Source of the DNA: Aphis gossypii
Lineage: Eukaryota > Arthropoda > Insecta > Hemiptera > Aphididae
Assembly (NCBI RefSeq): GCF_020184175.1
Contig: NC_065533.1
Span: 48,770,351-48,834,350 of the forward strand
Length of the DNA: 64,000 bases
Reading direction: 5' to 3'
Shown here piece after piece: positions 35,901 through 50,700 of this stretch. The stretch's first letter is position 1, and each line of letters opens with the position of its first letter. The notes under the pieces were generated by a model. The model ran no database searches. It was not told the origin of the DNA and was given only the letters and a program-made list of their open reading frames with translations. The position numbers were made by a program, and so were the translations under genes.

Positions 35901-36723
35901 TCCGTATATGAGCTATCACCGTCATAATTGAATAACGACGACATGTGCATACAAGACGGCGGCACGCGTGCGCGCGACAAGGTCGTCCATCAGTCATCCG
36001 CGGCGTTCCACAGAAACTCAGCATCGGCGAATCGTCGCAGGCTCGCAACACGTGTCCCCGACTGCTTCCTCCTCGTATTCTCGGCATGCCAGTTCGCACG
36101 CGCGTTCGCACACATAATAGATTGTAGTGTTAGTAAGTACCGGTTTAATATTATGCTATCTGTGTATCGCGATGATGATGATGAGATGACGTTTACTATG
36201 TATAATATCTGATTTGCTAGTTAGCAATAATAATACGCGGTCTTTATAACGTATAAAACGTATATAATACATATCTCAAACCCGCACCAATTTATCTATG
36301 ATGACACTTAACATGGAATACTAAACAGTTAACTTATTGATTTACTATTATTTTGGAACTGATCCAACATGTAACCTGTCACTATTAATTCGATGTATTC
36401 GTCTTGCCATCAGCTAACTTCGATAGATATAATATATCTACCACTTTAAGTATTTAGTTTCATATTGTTATAGATTAAAATAATAAAATATAAAGTATTA
36501 ATCTAATTATATATTAGCGTATTTTAGAAAATACTTTTTTTAGTGCGTTTAAGTTACGTGTTAATAAGTAAATTTTTTTGGAATATGATGGATCAGTCGG
36601 CCAAAACTTCTTTTCTATACATTACGTCTCCATTACGTCAAAAGACAATAATTACGGAATTATTAATAAAGGAAAACAATAATTGCGCAAATTACAAATT
36701 ATTGAAAATTGTATTACTACAGT
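32961..36723. other. AT-rich upstream DNA with minor GC-rich patches
   Basis: GC-richer patches at 34800-34940 (followed by a GT run at 34970-34985) and 35860-36115. No gene recognised. Frames of 60-148 codons on both strands look like composition effects. Confidence 0.4.
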
Positions 36724-36834
36724 GTCCAGTTCATTTTGGCCATCGACGACCATTCCGATTACTCTTATAGTGTAAAGTAATACTAACTATGTTGGTAGTT
36801 TGTGACATCATCAGATGACCAAAATGAACTGGAC
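36724..36834. mobile_element. 111-bp inverted-repeat element
   Basis: The left arm gtccagttcattttggccat (36724) pairs with the right arm ending at 36834, which in inverse reads gtccagttcattttggtcat: 19 of 20 bases match. The interior is about 70 bp. This looks like a very short MITE or the two ends of a deleted element. A stem-loop regulatory function is less likely. Confidence 0.6.
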
Positions 36835-37269
36835 GGCTTATATATACTAAAGAGTAAAGGGAGTCTTAAGTCGATTATCAAAGTGCAGCGAATAATCAAA
36901 CATTTGAACTGTAGAACCTCGATGGTGACAAACCAAAATAAAATTAATGTTGTTTCAACCCTTAAGAAACATTAGTGGTGTCTGTATGTATATATTCACT
37001 GTAGCGTGACTGTTTCACTTTCTTTTGGGCGGCTTGTACAAATACTGCGCATAAACAAGTATAATCTATAATATATTAAATTCTCATCAGCGTCGCTACC
37101 ACACCCTCAGGCATGCTGAAAACATTTTGAAATTTACTTTGGTTGTTTTGAAGAAAAATAAATCTTTGAATTTCACCGAAAATGAATCCTAAAAACACTC
37201 GGCATTGCTACATACTAGTAGCAGGTACCTATAAGCAATAATAATTATTTGTTATTTTTAAAATAACGC

Positions 37270-37480
37270 TAATGCGTTCCGAAAAAAGGTTCCTTTTCCG
37301 CTGCGGCTCACGATGTCCGACGACGCGGCGTGTCTTACCGTGTACAGTCTACTGGTTTCGCGTTATCGGTCGGAATCGATTAGTGTTCGTCTACACAGTA
37401 AAAACGCTCCACGTGTTCGGGAACGGGCCGCTACCGTCAAACCCAGACGTCGTGCCCATTGCTCCACTGACCATATAATA
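37270..37480. promoter_or_regulatory. GC-rich islet
   Basis: About 200 bp of balanced composition with frames open on the plus strand (37272-37478, 68 codons; 37313-37495). Neither frame is recognised and no splice pair is convincing. Possible enhancer or exon. Confidence 0.2.
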
Positions 37481-38031
37481 CATCATCATACGTAGTAGGT
37501 ACCTACCTCTAAAAAAATATTTGTATAATAAGCTTATATACAATCGTAATAAAATACTATATATTATCTGTACGAACCTCTATACATATATATATATATA
37601 TTCGTATACGATGAAAACGTCGGTTCGACGACGCGGCGTCGACGGCAGCGACATCAACACTGACAACTGCAGCAACGATAATAATCATACGGCACACCGG
37701 TTCTTTTGTAAATGCTCTTCGCGCACAACATAATATACTTATATACAATGTGTGTGTGTATATAATAATAAATTTTATTAATATTATTTGAGTACTACCA
37801 CCGACGTGCGTATAAGTACTCGTCTCCTCATCCAGGGTCATTGTTGTCGCGTCTATTCACTGCAGCCACCGCCGCCGCCACTGTAGTACCCCTCGACTCG
37901 ATCTCGCGCGCGCATATATTATTATAATATATTATATTTATTTTTTTTTTCCGCGGTACCGCCATGTATGAGGTAGGGTGGTGTGGGTAGAGGGTATAGT
38001 AATATACTGCAGGTTACCCATCACCACCCCA

Positions 38032-38062
38032 TCACACACGCACACACACACACATACACACG
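38032..38062. repeat. (CA)n microsatellite
   Basis: Interrupted CA repeats, with a GT run a few dozen bases downstream (38084-38098) that could pair with it. Confidence 0.85.
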
Positions 38063-38285
38063 CATTGTATTATCATGTCGATCGTGTGTGTGTGTGTTTT
38101 TGCACGCACTGTGTATTTATATAAAGACATTATTATTATCTGTGTGAGCACAGCACCCGTCCGTCCGTAATGACGGCGGCGTCGACGACCCGAACCCGAA
38201 ACAAACAAAATACATCCATTCGTCCTATTGTCGCTGATGCGCTCGCGCTCGCGCGTGTACAAAAGATATACATAGGTATACCTAA

Positions 38286-39032
38286 ACAGGGTGATTCATC
38301 AAACATGTTCACCCCCTTTATTTCTTCAATAATGCAGTTATACAAAATCTGATATTTGGAATCTTTAAATATCCTTAAAAACCGTATTTTAAAATTCTTT
38401 AGATTTTTTTTTTGTACTATACTTAAGGAATGTCGTGTGGTGATGAAAACTTCTGTGTTTCAAACCAGAATCCACTTTTCAACTGGAAATTATTTAGTGG
38501 ATAATTTTTCTGAAAATTTTGATGTACCATTCAAAATCAAGATTACAACGAGTAGTTTTTAAGCTATATTTGAACTTTGTGTGTGTATATACCTACAAAT
38601 AGGTTTATGCGATCAAGAGTTTGAAAGATGTGTGAAGGCTAAGGCCGGTGATTGCCGATTGGTGAATTGAAAACACCATGTCCAATAACATATCTATATT
38701 TTATATTTGCATAAAACTATTGTCAAGAACTTTAATCTTTACTAGGTATAAAATACTATAAATAACTGAAAATCTGCTCGTTTAAATTTTAAATTAGTTA
38801 TAGGTACATCAATTATTATCCAATAATTTATAAGTTTACAATAAAAAAGATGGATTTTAATTCGAAAAACAGAAAATTGATTTGCCTCAAGATATTACTT
38901 AAGTAAAACAAAAAAAAATTCAAGAATTTGAAAATATAGCGAATTTTTCTAAAATTCGAATGAAAATACATTTGAAAAAATGCATTGTCAAAGAAATAAA
39001 TAAAGGAGATCATACTTGACGTATCACCCTGT
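38286..39032. mobile_element. ACAGGGTGATTC-family element, copy 2
   Basis: The left end acagggtgattcatcaaaca pairs with the right end, which in inverse reads acagggtgatacgtcaagta. The first 100 bp resemble copy 1 (26801): both have tgttcacccc, a tctgat-ttggaat segment and tttaaatat in the same order. At about 747 bp it is longer than copy 1. It has no recognisable transposase. Confidence 0.65.
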
Positions 39033-41879
39033 ATATAAATCTATTATATATATATGTAGGTATACACGTACGAACGGACTTCGCGGAGATAATAATATTT
39101 GCACGGCAGCTGTGTTTGGCCACGGCGCATTTCCGACGGCCAACGATGACATTACAGCAGCTATATACATGTACGTACCTACATTATTATTATTATTATG
39201 TCCGGGCTTATAGTCTTCTCTGACATATTATATTATATACCCCTTGCAGATAGGGGACGAGCAGCGCATCATCGCCCCTAAAAACGAGGAGTGTTTCGAC
39301 GTTATATTGCCGTCGTGCGTATAAGTGCGTACCTATATATAATACATAATACAGTATACAATATACCTAACTATATTACATAATACGCGTAACTGACACT
39401 ATAATATTATATATATATAAATACACGCACGTTGCACTCGGATATTGGACGCGGATCCTAACAATGGATAATTGATTTAATGGTGTTTATACACTCGGGT
39501 GTATAATACAATATAATAAAATATAATGATGTACCGAGGATGAGAGCCCACAGTTCGCGAGTGTACGTACAAAATATTATTGTTGTATATTCAACAGTGT
39601 AGTATGTCCCATACCGCCCTATAATCTCCGAACAAATCAATATATTAAAGATATATCTTATATTGTTTGTGCATCACCTAAATTTATAAGGACTCAACAT
39701 TGCATTAAACTATAAGTCTCGCCGAAATACTTGTTTGTGCGAATGGGGGGACAGGATTTTGGGGCACACGTCCATAATAATGTATTATTTACGCAATAAT
39801 AATATATATACGACGACCGCGATAGCATTATATGATGTGTAGTAAAGAATAAGGATAGATAATAACAATGATACGTTTCGAGTATTTCGGATCTAACGTT
39901 AGAAAAATACAAGGGGATTCGTGTAAAGGTGACTTTTCACTCCACCTTGATTTCAAAAAAAAAAATTTGACGCTGTGATTGGCTAAATTTGTTGGTAAGT
40001 AAATGGTATATATCACAATATTACACTATGGAACATTATAAATCATACTCAAGATACCTTCAAGTATATGTTGAAACAGCTACCACTAATATTCAGTTAT
40101 TCTATTTAGTCCATCAATTCAGATATTTATAAACTATATAGGTACATCATTGTATTAAATAATCAACCAGAAATTTCCAGAAATAACGGTATACAGTGTT
40201 AATAGTCATATAAATACGCATATTCGTTTTTCGCAAATGTAGTCGTATTAGAATAAAAAACCGTTGTAGGTATTGTATACTACATGTATTATATAATAAT
40301 ACATAACACATGTTACACGACAATTATATACATAAATGTGCATGAACCAATAGATGTGCAGCGTGCGTGCGAAAATCATGAATTGCGTTATATAATAATA
40401 TAAAATACGTAAGTATAATATTATTGTTAAGTCATTAATATATTACATAATATCAAACAATTCAAACGGTGTGTACAACGCATGATTGCGACAAACGGTC
40501 ATGTTTGCACCTAATCATAATATATTGCGCGTTGCGGTCGTTTGATGTATGTATAATATTATAGTTTCCCAGAAATACACTTAAAAAAAGCCCTTTCTGA
40601 ATTTCTAAAGAAATAGGTATGTGTGAAAAAAAAATGTTTTAATCTTTTCCCACGTCGTGGTGGTGGCGGCGACGACAATAATATAATTATTATTGCCGGG
40701 CACGCAGCGTATACGCATACCCATTTAACCCTTTTCTGGAATAACAACGGCCGCCGGCGTTGTTACTGTAGGCTTTCGCTGCACCCACGGTAAATAAATA
40801 GTATAACCCTTTATTTCTTTTCGGTTATTTCCGCAATATTTGTTTTTTCGCAGAAACAACCACTATGTTAGTACTGCACCTAATACTTTATATTCCCACG
40901 GGCCACGACCACCGCTAAATGTAAAACGAAAATGCACCAACCTATATATAATTATAGCGATGTAATAACTATAACTATGTATTGGTTATAATAATAAAAC
41001 GTTAATTTATTGTGCTAACTGTTATAAGTAGTCGCTACATCGTACAACAATTCTGCCATGTCACAGCCGCGATCGAACCCATTTCGTTTGAAATCTTTTC
41101 GCATGACTCGTCAAAGACCCAATTTCAGTTTTATTATATAAATAAGTGCAAATATTTTATAGGACTTAACATTTTCTCACCCCCTCTTACAAAATATAGA
41201 CCAATTTTTGAAAACTCTCATATTTTTATTAAAATATTTTTTTCTTTAATATAATATCAAAATATACCTAAGTATATAAAAAAGTGAAATAAGATTGTAT
41301 TAAAAAAAATTGATCAGACTCGAACAATACTGTAAGGCAATACAGCAACTATACTAAATTTATATTGGTATACACTGCATAATACAGTTTGTACAGCCGT
41401 ACAGTTTTAAATTATTGGCTCTCATAAAATAAACTTTTAGATAGAAATACAATGTTACAGTATAAATAATACCTATGAAATTATTCTTAAATACCAAAGC
41501 ATCAATCAAAATACCTAGGACCAAATTGTAAGTGGATGGGTGTGCTATTCTGTCACTTTTTCGCCAACAAATGAGGGCTATTACGACTCGTCCATTTCGC
41601 AAATTTATTTTTACGACGTATTTAAACAGTTATCCTCTGCATTTCAGGCACAAATTTATTTATAAGGTAAGGTATTTGGTGCCTAACTATATACTATAAA
41701 ATAATATTATATCGAACTATATTTCATAAGTATAATACCTACCTACCGAATATCGGTATAAAAAATATAATATAATATAATATTTATTTTTCTCTTGTTC
41801 TTTTGCCGGCGGTTTTCGGCTCTCTCGAATATCAAAAAACACTCTGTGATGTTATATAGGTACAATATAATATGTTGTA
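39033..41879. other. AT-rich upstream DNA, no gene seen
   Basis: Short balanced patches near 39250-39310 and 40650-40770. No gene or element recognised. Confidence 0.45.
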
Positions 41880-42760
41880 GGTTTTATACGACCTGCACTT
41901 GATTTCCAACCGGTCGGTACTTTCCACTCGGCCGCCACACGTCGGCGGTCATTAGCGTTACGGGTGTCGACGTGGCAAGCAATTGTAGCCGCCGCAGTGG
42001 CAAAGGATATTATAATAATATATTATTTTATTAATGTAATAATCGCAGGCGGTGTAAAAAAAAAAAAAATTATAATTCGCCACTGTTACCGCTGCGGTAT
42101 CCTCGCCCTTCTCCGCTGCAGCTGTATGTATTACGTACACATCATACACTCTGTCTCTATCTCTGCACCACCACTTCTACGTCTCCGTTACAGAGCTTAT
42201 CCAACCTGCGCCTCGTCGCTCACTGTCGAAGGTTTGGCGGAGTCGGTGGACCGCAGTCAGAGGGTGGTAGTATAGGTATATAGTCGGATGTCAATTCAAT
42301 CGCCGCAGCGACGCATTTACGTCATTACTATTATTATTATTATTATTATGCTCGTCAAAAAATATTAATAATAATAAAAAAAAATATAATAATATTATTC
42401 TCAGTCCCTCTGCTGCGCAACGTGCCACATCCGCCACCGCCGCCACCGCCGTTTGTTCCAGCTCCGAGGCCGGTGTCGGATTTCTCCCCAACTATATGGC
42501 GCATATATAGATATAATACTTGTACGATGTGGTGCTGTATTACCGCCGCCGTCTCGTTTACTGCGCGTGCGTGCGCGTCTGCACGATGAAAACCTCGTCC
42601 GTCTGTCCGTACTACGGTTCGCTCAAATCTGGCCCCGTCCGTCATCCGCTGTTCAAACGCAAACAAACAAAACGAAAAAACGAATAAACAAGACCAAAAA
42701 TACGAAAAAATCCGTCCCCCATGGTGTAGTTTGCCATGCGCGCGCATCGCCATTATTATG
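41880..42760. promoter_or_regulatory. GC-rich islet pair, candidate regulatory DNA
   Basis: Blocks 41880-42270 and 42400-42760 are GC- and CpG-richer than their surroundings and are separated by an (ATT)n run at 42328-42350. Overlapping frames on both strands (103-148 codons) are not recognised. Possible promoter or 5' exon region. Confidence 0.25.
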
Positions 42761-43779
42761 GTATATAATAATGTACAATAAAAACAGCACGGCAAACACA
42801 ATATTTTCGCGTATATAATATATTATATGCATTATATTTGTATTATATGGGTAGGTACCAGGTATACACTATACAGTACAGTAACTATAACAAGTATATG
42901 CAATACGTGTATAAAGTCCGAAAATTCGTAGATGGTTTTGATGACTTGGTGCGTAGAACGGACGTGAGGATGCCTCGTTGCTAGATGAGCATGAGACAAT
43001 CAATACTGATTTGCAAGGTACCTATTACCTTCTCCGACTTACCACCCTGCAACAGCAAGTTGACGTTAGTTGGAAATTTATTTTATAAGAAAAACGTATT
43101 ACTTATACGGTTACACCTGCCAGAGCACGGAGTATGAATTGTGCGCATCCGCATGTAGGATAATTGATAAGATTATTGTATTTTATTATACGCGATAATT
43201 TAGGGCGTATAATACATAATTGTAATTCTTATTAGTTATTTTAATATAATAAATGATAATATATGATGAAGTATGGGCGTGATGTGGCTGTCGTTAAACA
43301 ATATAGTTAGTACTTTTAACAAAATCTTATCGTATGAAATATTCAAAGTACGTGACATTTTTTTTAAAATAACAATCAATTTTCAATGAAGTTAATGTCA
43401 TGCCTTTTTTTTGTGAAGGGTACTTTCTTTTTTGAAAATGATTATAACTGCATCGTTTGGTGAAATATACGTCTGTATAAATTACCCACTTAAAGCCACC
43501 CGTTTTTCTAATATAAAAATTTAGTCGAGTATGGGTCACTCACTAAAAAAATTATGCATAATATCATATCATATATAAATTACACGTTTATAAAAATGTA
43601 GTAAATACTTAAATAAAACAAGACGTGTTTAATAATACGTTAATTATTCGAGTACGACCTTACAAGACCCTGCTCTACCTGCAGGGATTCTTTAACACTC
43701 GCTGTATTTAAATATTACTGAACTGCGGCAGGATATTTTTTTCAAACGCGTATACTGCACGTTTTACACTTGTACCTAT
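42761..43779. other. AT-rich DNA between two islets, no gene seen
   Basis: Nothing recognised beyond AT-driven frames. Confidence 0.45.
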
Positions 43780-44158
43780 GCCACCATCTTCTGTCGCGCG
43801 GCAATATAAGAGCATCACCTGAGGCTTATCGGAACGACGACGACGACGACGATGGTTATCGTCGGGACGGGTCGGCGTAGCATGTACCTAGGTATACACA
43901 TAACGAGCCGGGTCCTTGACGGATTTTAAAATCGATAGCACTCGGAAGACTGCAGCTCACACCCCGGCGGCGAAAACGAGAGAAAATTCCTCGTCAGTCA
44001 TACGTTATAATAATATAATGTCGTTCCCGACGGCATTGAAACCGTTTGAAGAAGAATCCGTTTACGTCAAAGTTTGAACCCGCGCACCTCCCCCGTCGTC
44101 GCATCGCATCGCACCATAATATTATTATACTCCGTCCGCGGCGGGAAAGCGTTGTCAA

Positions 44159-44189
<31 letters not shown>

Positions 44190-44750
44190 TTTGTCGTTGT
44201 CGTTGTCGTCGTCACGACATTCGACACCGGGCGCATCGGATATCAACAGGCGCGGTGGCGGAGAGAGGGACAGAGCGGCGTCGACCGGCGGACCGGACCG
44301 CCGCCGCCGCGCGTATGCCGTCCCGCGGGACGGGCGGCCGGGAGGAGAGTGTTTGACGACGACGACGGACGGACGGACGCCGTCGATATCGAGTTTCGCG
44401 CACGCAGTTACCTACGGGACGGTTGCCGCCGCCGGATAAGCCGCTGTCACCGCGCGTTATCGTCTCCAAACGCCGCACCGTAAACGCCTGAGAGCGGCAC
44501 GCGAGAATAAACACGGTGCGACGCTTTTAATAATAATAATAATAATATACGTTATTATTATTATCTGTAAAATTAAAACACCGTCTCCGATGATATTCCC
44601 CTCCGTTTTCGTCGCACCGCGACAATATTCGATTCCGCGATAATGCACTATGTTATAATAATATAATATTATAATATTCTTACACGCACGTCGTCGAAAT
44701 ACCGAGAACAAAATATATAACATTATGCCAAGTACGCGTGTTTATATAAC
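43780..44750 (-). promoter_or_regulatory. large CpG island with triplet repeats, candidate promoter
   Basis: GC- and CpG-rich from about 43780 to 44640, densest at 44240-44480. Contains GTC triplet runs (44158-44213) and GAC runs (43836-43852). A TATATAAAC box lies on the minus strand near 44748-44740, which would place a start near 44710 and the island in the first exon. This is the same arrangement as at 25.1 kb. Frames up to 145 codons on both strands follow the triplets and are not recognised. Confidence 0.35.
44158..44213. repeat. (GTC)n triplet repeat
   Basis: Interrupted run of GTC/TTG triplets. It makes long Ser, Val or Thr frames that are composition artefacts. Confidence 0.85.
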
Positions 44751-47700
44751 GCACGGGACTGCTCGAGTACGATGCACTTGTTTAATAATAATAATAATAA
44801 TTGAAGTCGCCGGTAAAAAGGTACTTGGATATTTTTTTATACATTAATTTTTTTTTTAAACGTTCAGATCAATTAATTTAAAAAGTACTTTCTCACCGTT
44901 GACACAAACCCTCTACGACGTACAGGAAATTTTGATCGTTGCATTTATTGAATAGTCGCGCGCAGCAATAACGATTAAATCACGCGTTAAATTTAGATTT
45001 CGGAAATGATTCTCGCAACTACAAGACGTAGTAAGCAGATAATCAGTGTTCTTACTTTCTTAGCTGATGGACTTCAAATTTTGATACTATAATAATATAA
45101 TATCCGGCAATGTTTTTATTACCTATGATTATATTTATAACAATGAACGAATCACGATATTTCGGTTACCTGCAGTAATTAAATTGTTACGTCTGAGACG
45201 TACTTAGCTATTGCGTCCGTTGAAAATAAAAATATTACGAATATGTTGGACGGACGTAATAATAAACTTGGTAAAAAAATTTAAAAAATACAACACATTA
45301 ACTATCCATAATAATACAAAATATATGTGCGTTTGAACTTTGAATTTAAAAATAATGTTTGATGGATATAGTGATATGGCTATCAAAAAAATAATATGCT
45401 TAAAAAAAGCTTCTGAACGCAATTATTAATATATTTTATTATGTAAAAATATATACCTATAACTACCTAAAAATAGTGGTCGCGATTTGCCAAAAATTTG
45501 TTTATATCATTTTACCTGAAATTTATTTGAATTAACACTCAACTATAATTTTCTCCTTCGTTGGGCGTAATTTACAATTGTCCACGAACATAATATATTA
45601 CATACCTATTGACATTAAATACATTATATACGTAATAAATAGAACATGGAATTCGGAATTCCATATAGTATGCACTACAATAAGCATTCCAACGTGCATG
45701 CAAAACAAAAACATTTATAATACCGCTTTTCTCATAAATAATAAACATTTTTTTCAATTGACAATTGAAACTGCTGAAATAGTATGTTTTCAAAGTATTT
45801 TACGAAAAAATGTAAATATCTATAACCATACATTTTCAGAAATATCATTTTACATTTGAAAATTAAATTTTTGTTCGTACAATATTATTATTATATCATT
45901 ATTATGTAACAAGATTAAATATTAATTTACTTTTTTCAATCAATTAATTTTATAATATACATGATAAATAATAATATTACTTTATCTAACCTATAATTAT
46001 ATATGTAACAGTATATTTTAATTTTTAACAGATGTTAACATTTATTTTTACAACACTAACTTTACGAACTACCTATTACAGTAGGAAAAGTGTAACACAA
46101 TATTTCATAGTTCCGTAATAAAAACAATAACATGCTTTTAGAGGTTTCCAAAAGGTTAGATCGATTATCACAAATTGAATTTCATGGACATTAATGTCGT
46201 ACAAAAATATGGACTATTAACACTTCGATATCATCTTTTTTTATTGATAATACTTATAAGAATAATATCGTATAGCCATCACATCAATACAAATAATTAA
46301 TAATTTAAGTTTATCTAACAAAATGTATACAAATTAATATTTTTAGGCAAAAAACTAGAAAAATTATAATTATACCTATATATATTTTAATCTTTTTAGA
46401 AATAAAAGTTTTTTCCTACACCTAAATAATATACTGTGTTTTTAAATTTTATCTCTTGGAAATTATGGAATTAAATAATATAATATCATAATGATAGGAT
46501 AATGATAGGTGGTTCGATTAGAATATCAATTATTTGTCTTATACTTAATAATATATACGAGTATACCTGCGATATATATACATATATATAAATATATATA
46601 TAACACTGAAAATACATTAAGTACTAAATTCTTTTTATAAAAATAGAATCCAAATTGAAATTCAGAAACTTAAATTGTAACTGATGTATTGACACATATA
46701 TAATTAAACTACTATTATATTATGTAATAATTTCTATTCTTATTAAGATCCTGAACTGAGAAATAAATGTATTGATTGAAAATTGTATCTAATTGTGTTA
46801 ATACTTACATTTTTAAATTAGAAAATATTTTTCAATTTTCAAATTTTAAGGTGGTTTCTGTTATCAAATCTAATGGATGTAGTTGGTGCTTTAATTGGGG
46901 TCAATTAAAAACTGCTTAAAAATGTCTGTTTTTGTCTAATATTTTAAAAAGTATAGTAACTGCAATTAATTTTTTTAACCCACCTCTTCCCTCACCAAAA
47001 AAATCATTCAAATATCATCGATCCTAGTTGAAATGCTTTTAATTAAAATGAAAATAATAATAAGAACAAAATTACATTTAGATATTATGGTTTTAAATGT
47101 ATTGTAATACAATATGTGTAATACATTGTGTATACAAATCAATAATTATATTTTGGGTATTAAAAAACGTTTTCAAACACTTCTTTAGACTTAAAAAAAT
47201 TAACAATATTTCCGGCTATATTATGTTTAAAGTATTTTAGTGAAGCATAAAGTTTATACTGAATCAATTAATATTCAGTTACAATATCTGCTATACTTTT
47301 TCAACATTTACTGCCCACTGGACAACTTTTTGTTCTACCAATAGTATCTAAAATAATCAATTTTTTCCCTGATTTTTTTTTATAAAATCTCATTAATATT
47401 AAGATAAATTAATAAACAGAAAACATATTTATCAAAACTTTTTTTTTTTTTATCAATAATTAAAATTAATTTAATGTATTTCGTGATATGAAAATATATG
47501 ACATCGTAATAATAATAATGACAGCATTAAAAGTTATCAAGTTATAGCTGCAATAACCATAATATTTATATATTATTGATAATATTATAGATATCTATAT
47601 TGTTATACGTATCATATATTTTATTTTACAATAAGAGGTAGTTAAATATTATGTATACATATATTATTGTTTAACAATTACCCACTCAACGTTTTGTTTA

Positions 47701-50700
47701 ATTTATAAATATTTATTCCTATGAAATAAGCTATCTATAATGTCGTAAAATCCCCATTTAAATATATACACATTTTAAGTGAATTTATTACTATTATATA
47801 ATATATATATGAATACATTGCGTGAACATTTCGGAACACATTAAAGCAAAAAAATTACTTAACATTATTGTATGTTGTTTTGTAGATTTTTATGATTTTA
47901 CCAGGAACATTTTACCCGGTTTTTATGTTATTTAACTTACTGCTTAGTGACCCCTTTTTTCAAAATAATAATATATTGAATGTAATGCTGTCGCGTCGTA
48001 CTATAGCCACCACCACCAACCAACACCCACTCATCAATATTCTCCAATCGATATAGTATATACGGCTTTAAAGTATATGTTTTTTTTTACTGCCACCCAA
48101 AAAGTATTTTCCGAGAACAAACAAAAACGCTCACACACTGCAAACCATGCAGGGAACATCCATCAATACAATATTTATCCATCTATTGCCGGGAATCTAC
48201 TGCACGCGTGTAGGTTTATTCTATAGAATAAATAATACAAAAAGTCAACGATTATATTGCGAAAAGATATTTATTTTGAATTCACATCATGTGAAAAAAT
48301 TTAATTTGTGCTGAGAGTAATCTAGTTCGACATAATTATTCACTCCACCTCAATGTACATGCTTAAAAGGACGTCGAACGTGTATTTTTAAAGTATAAAA
48401 TAAGGCTCGGCTCTATGCACACAACACAATGTACAGATACCATAGAAACATGAGTTAAATGATTAAAATTGTATTAATATATAAAAAAAGACTGTTTTTA
48501 ATACTTAAACAATGATATTAGTATGTATATCGACTAAAAAGAGTTGATATACGAGTATCTTAATTAATATTATAGTTGAATTTTTATCCTAAGTACGAAA
48601 ATTGAATATATATACTTTTAAAAACGACGCATCGGGACAGACTTTTAAAATTTGGAAGTTTCCTGCCACTTTATAATTAAGCACTAAAGATATTGTTCAT
48701 TACCTCTGTTAGCAAAATAGTAACTTTCGAAAGTAAACTATAGGTATGAAGTGTTAATTTTTATTTAAGAAATAAAAATAATTATTATAATATGCACTTA
48801 TTGTTGAAGCATTTAATCACCAATTATCGATAATTACTCTTTCTCTAAATACGATTTTGATTAGGTAATTATTCTTGTATTAGAGAACTGTAATTTTTTA
48901 GTTCACAAAAGAAGTTTATTTATTTTATTTTACTAAAATAAAAAATTGAAACATTTGTTTTTACATTTCTTAGAAAAGTTTAAAAATCTTATTTATTACA
49001 ATATTTTAAAAGATAATTTCCATTCACTTAATCTAAGTATTGAAATAGAAAGATAAGTTTTGAGTTTTTTACAGGAGATGGATAAATGAACACTAATCAT
49101 AGGAGTAAACCTGAGAAACGATCGGACAATTGCAACTCCAATCTAAAGATTGAATAAGAGAATGCCCATATGTTGGTACCTAATTTGTAAATAAATAAAT
49201 CAATATTATTGAAAAAAATTGTGTATTTATAGTCATTTAGTTGTTTTCAGTAAAGTATAATTATATTAGGTATATGATTTTTTTTGTAAAGTAATAATAA
49301 TCAAATAGTTTTAAGATTTGTATTGATTAGGATGAATAAATAATGAAAATATAATTAGATCAATTTATACTAGCTCGATTTGGTATAATATTATAGTATA
49401 CTCATGACCAGATTTTAGATCTAATAACTTTAGCATGTAAATATATATAGAAATATAGAAATATGCACTATAATATGACTTAAAAAAATAATTTACACAC
49501 ATTATTAATATGTTATCTTATATTATAAATAACTGAAAAAAAAACTAAAATTAATTTAAACGAGGATTACCCGTAATTAAATATAAAAAAAATATAGCAG
49601 TAAAAATCTTAAAATATTGTACTATCTTTGTTCATAGATGAGTATTTTTATATTGCTTTCTACGCGTTCGTAGTAGTTGGCATTCAAATGTTTTGATGAC
49701 GAGACCGACGAGTGATTACAGTGAATGTCAAAAAATGACAATGATAAAAATGAATAGTTAATATCATGCTTAAATATCCAATGTTGATTTTTATGAAATA
49801 ATTTATAGCTATAGAAAATTTTAAATATAAAAATATATTATGTTCAATTATTATTAATTATTATATGTATACTAGATAAAATAATTATAATAATTAATAT
49901 AGTTTAAATAGTCGAACAACTTTTAGCGGTTAAGAATATAGAGTATAGACATTGATTTACAATTTTGGCTGGCATATCACTGAAATATTAAAATTATGCT
50001 TGAAAAAATTATTGATGAGGTGGTACAAAATAAAAAGTTGAATTCCATGTTATAGATGTTGAAGTTTATAATATTATGGATGTGTATAAATAATATAAAA
50101 ATATAACAAATAGTTTTTAAATATCACATTGTATATTTGCAATGTATAGGTACCTAGTTTAATGAGTTTAAATTAAAACTATATTTATTAAAACATGATG
50201 TGTACTCGACGGTAATATGGTTAACTTCCTGAGTATCAAGTTATATACCTACGTATTTATAATTTTAGTAACGTATTTTTTATTTAATTAGTCATACAAT
50301 TATCACGATTCTAAGGAAGCTTGTTTGGTAAGGTGAAACTCCACTCGAGTTTGTAGACTCTGGATGAATAGGTTTCCCTTTAACCCCAAGACGAAATTCG
50401 AAATACCCCACTTATAAACAGTTTGCAGCAGCGAGCCGAATCCAGAAATTACCTACCTACGTAGAATTTTTGGTAGACGTAATAATTTTCGTTTGGAAGG
50501 CAATGGTTGCGAGCTCGCAAGACCATCTTTACAAGTGTTGTAAATATAGGTATATATCTACGACACGAACTAATATAATTAGGCGTACGTCTACAATCTG
50601 CATTATGTGAAAAACACCCTAATGACGGTGGTCACTATACGATGTAGACGGACGTGCGCCTCCCCTTCGTCATTATATCGTCTACGACTATACATATAAT

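Noticed and set aside
35885..35905. tRNA-like B-box motif (attcgattcccg)
   Set aside because: No A box, acceptor stem or cloverleaf could be built around it.
44046..44514. Arg/Pro-rich frames over the 44-kb CpG island
   Set aside because: Overlapping frames on both strands driven by CpG and GTC/CCG triplets. No domain or splice context.
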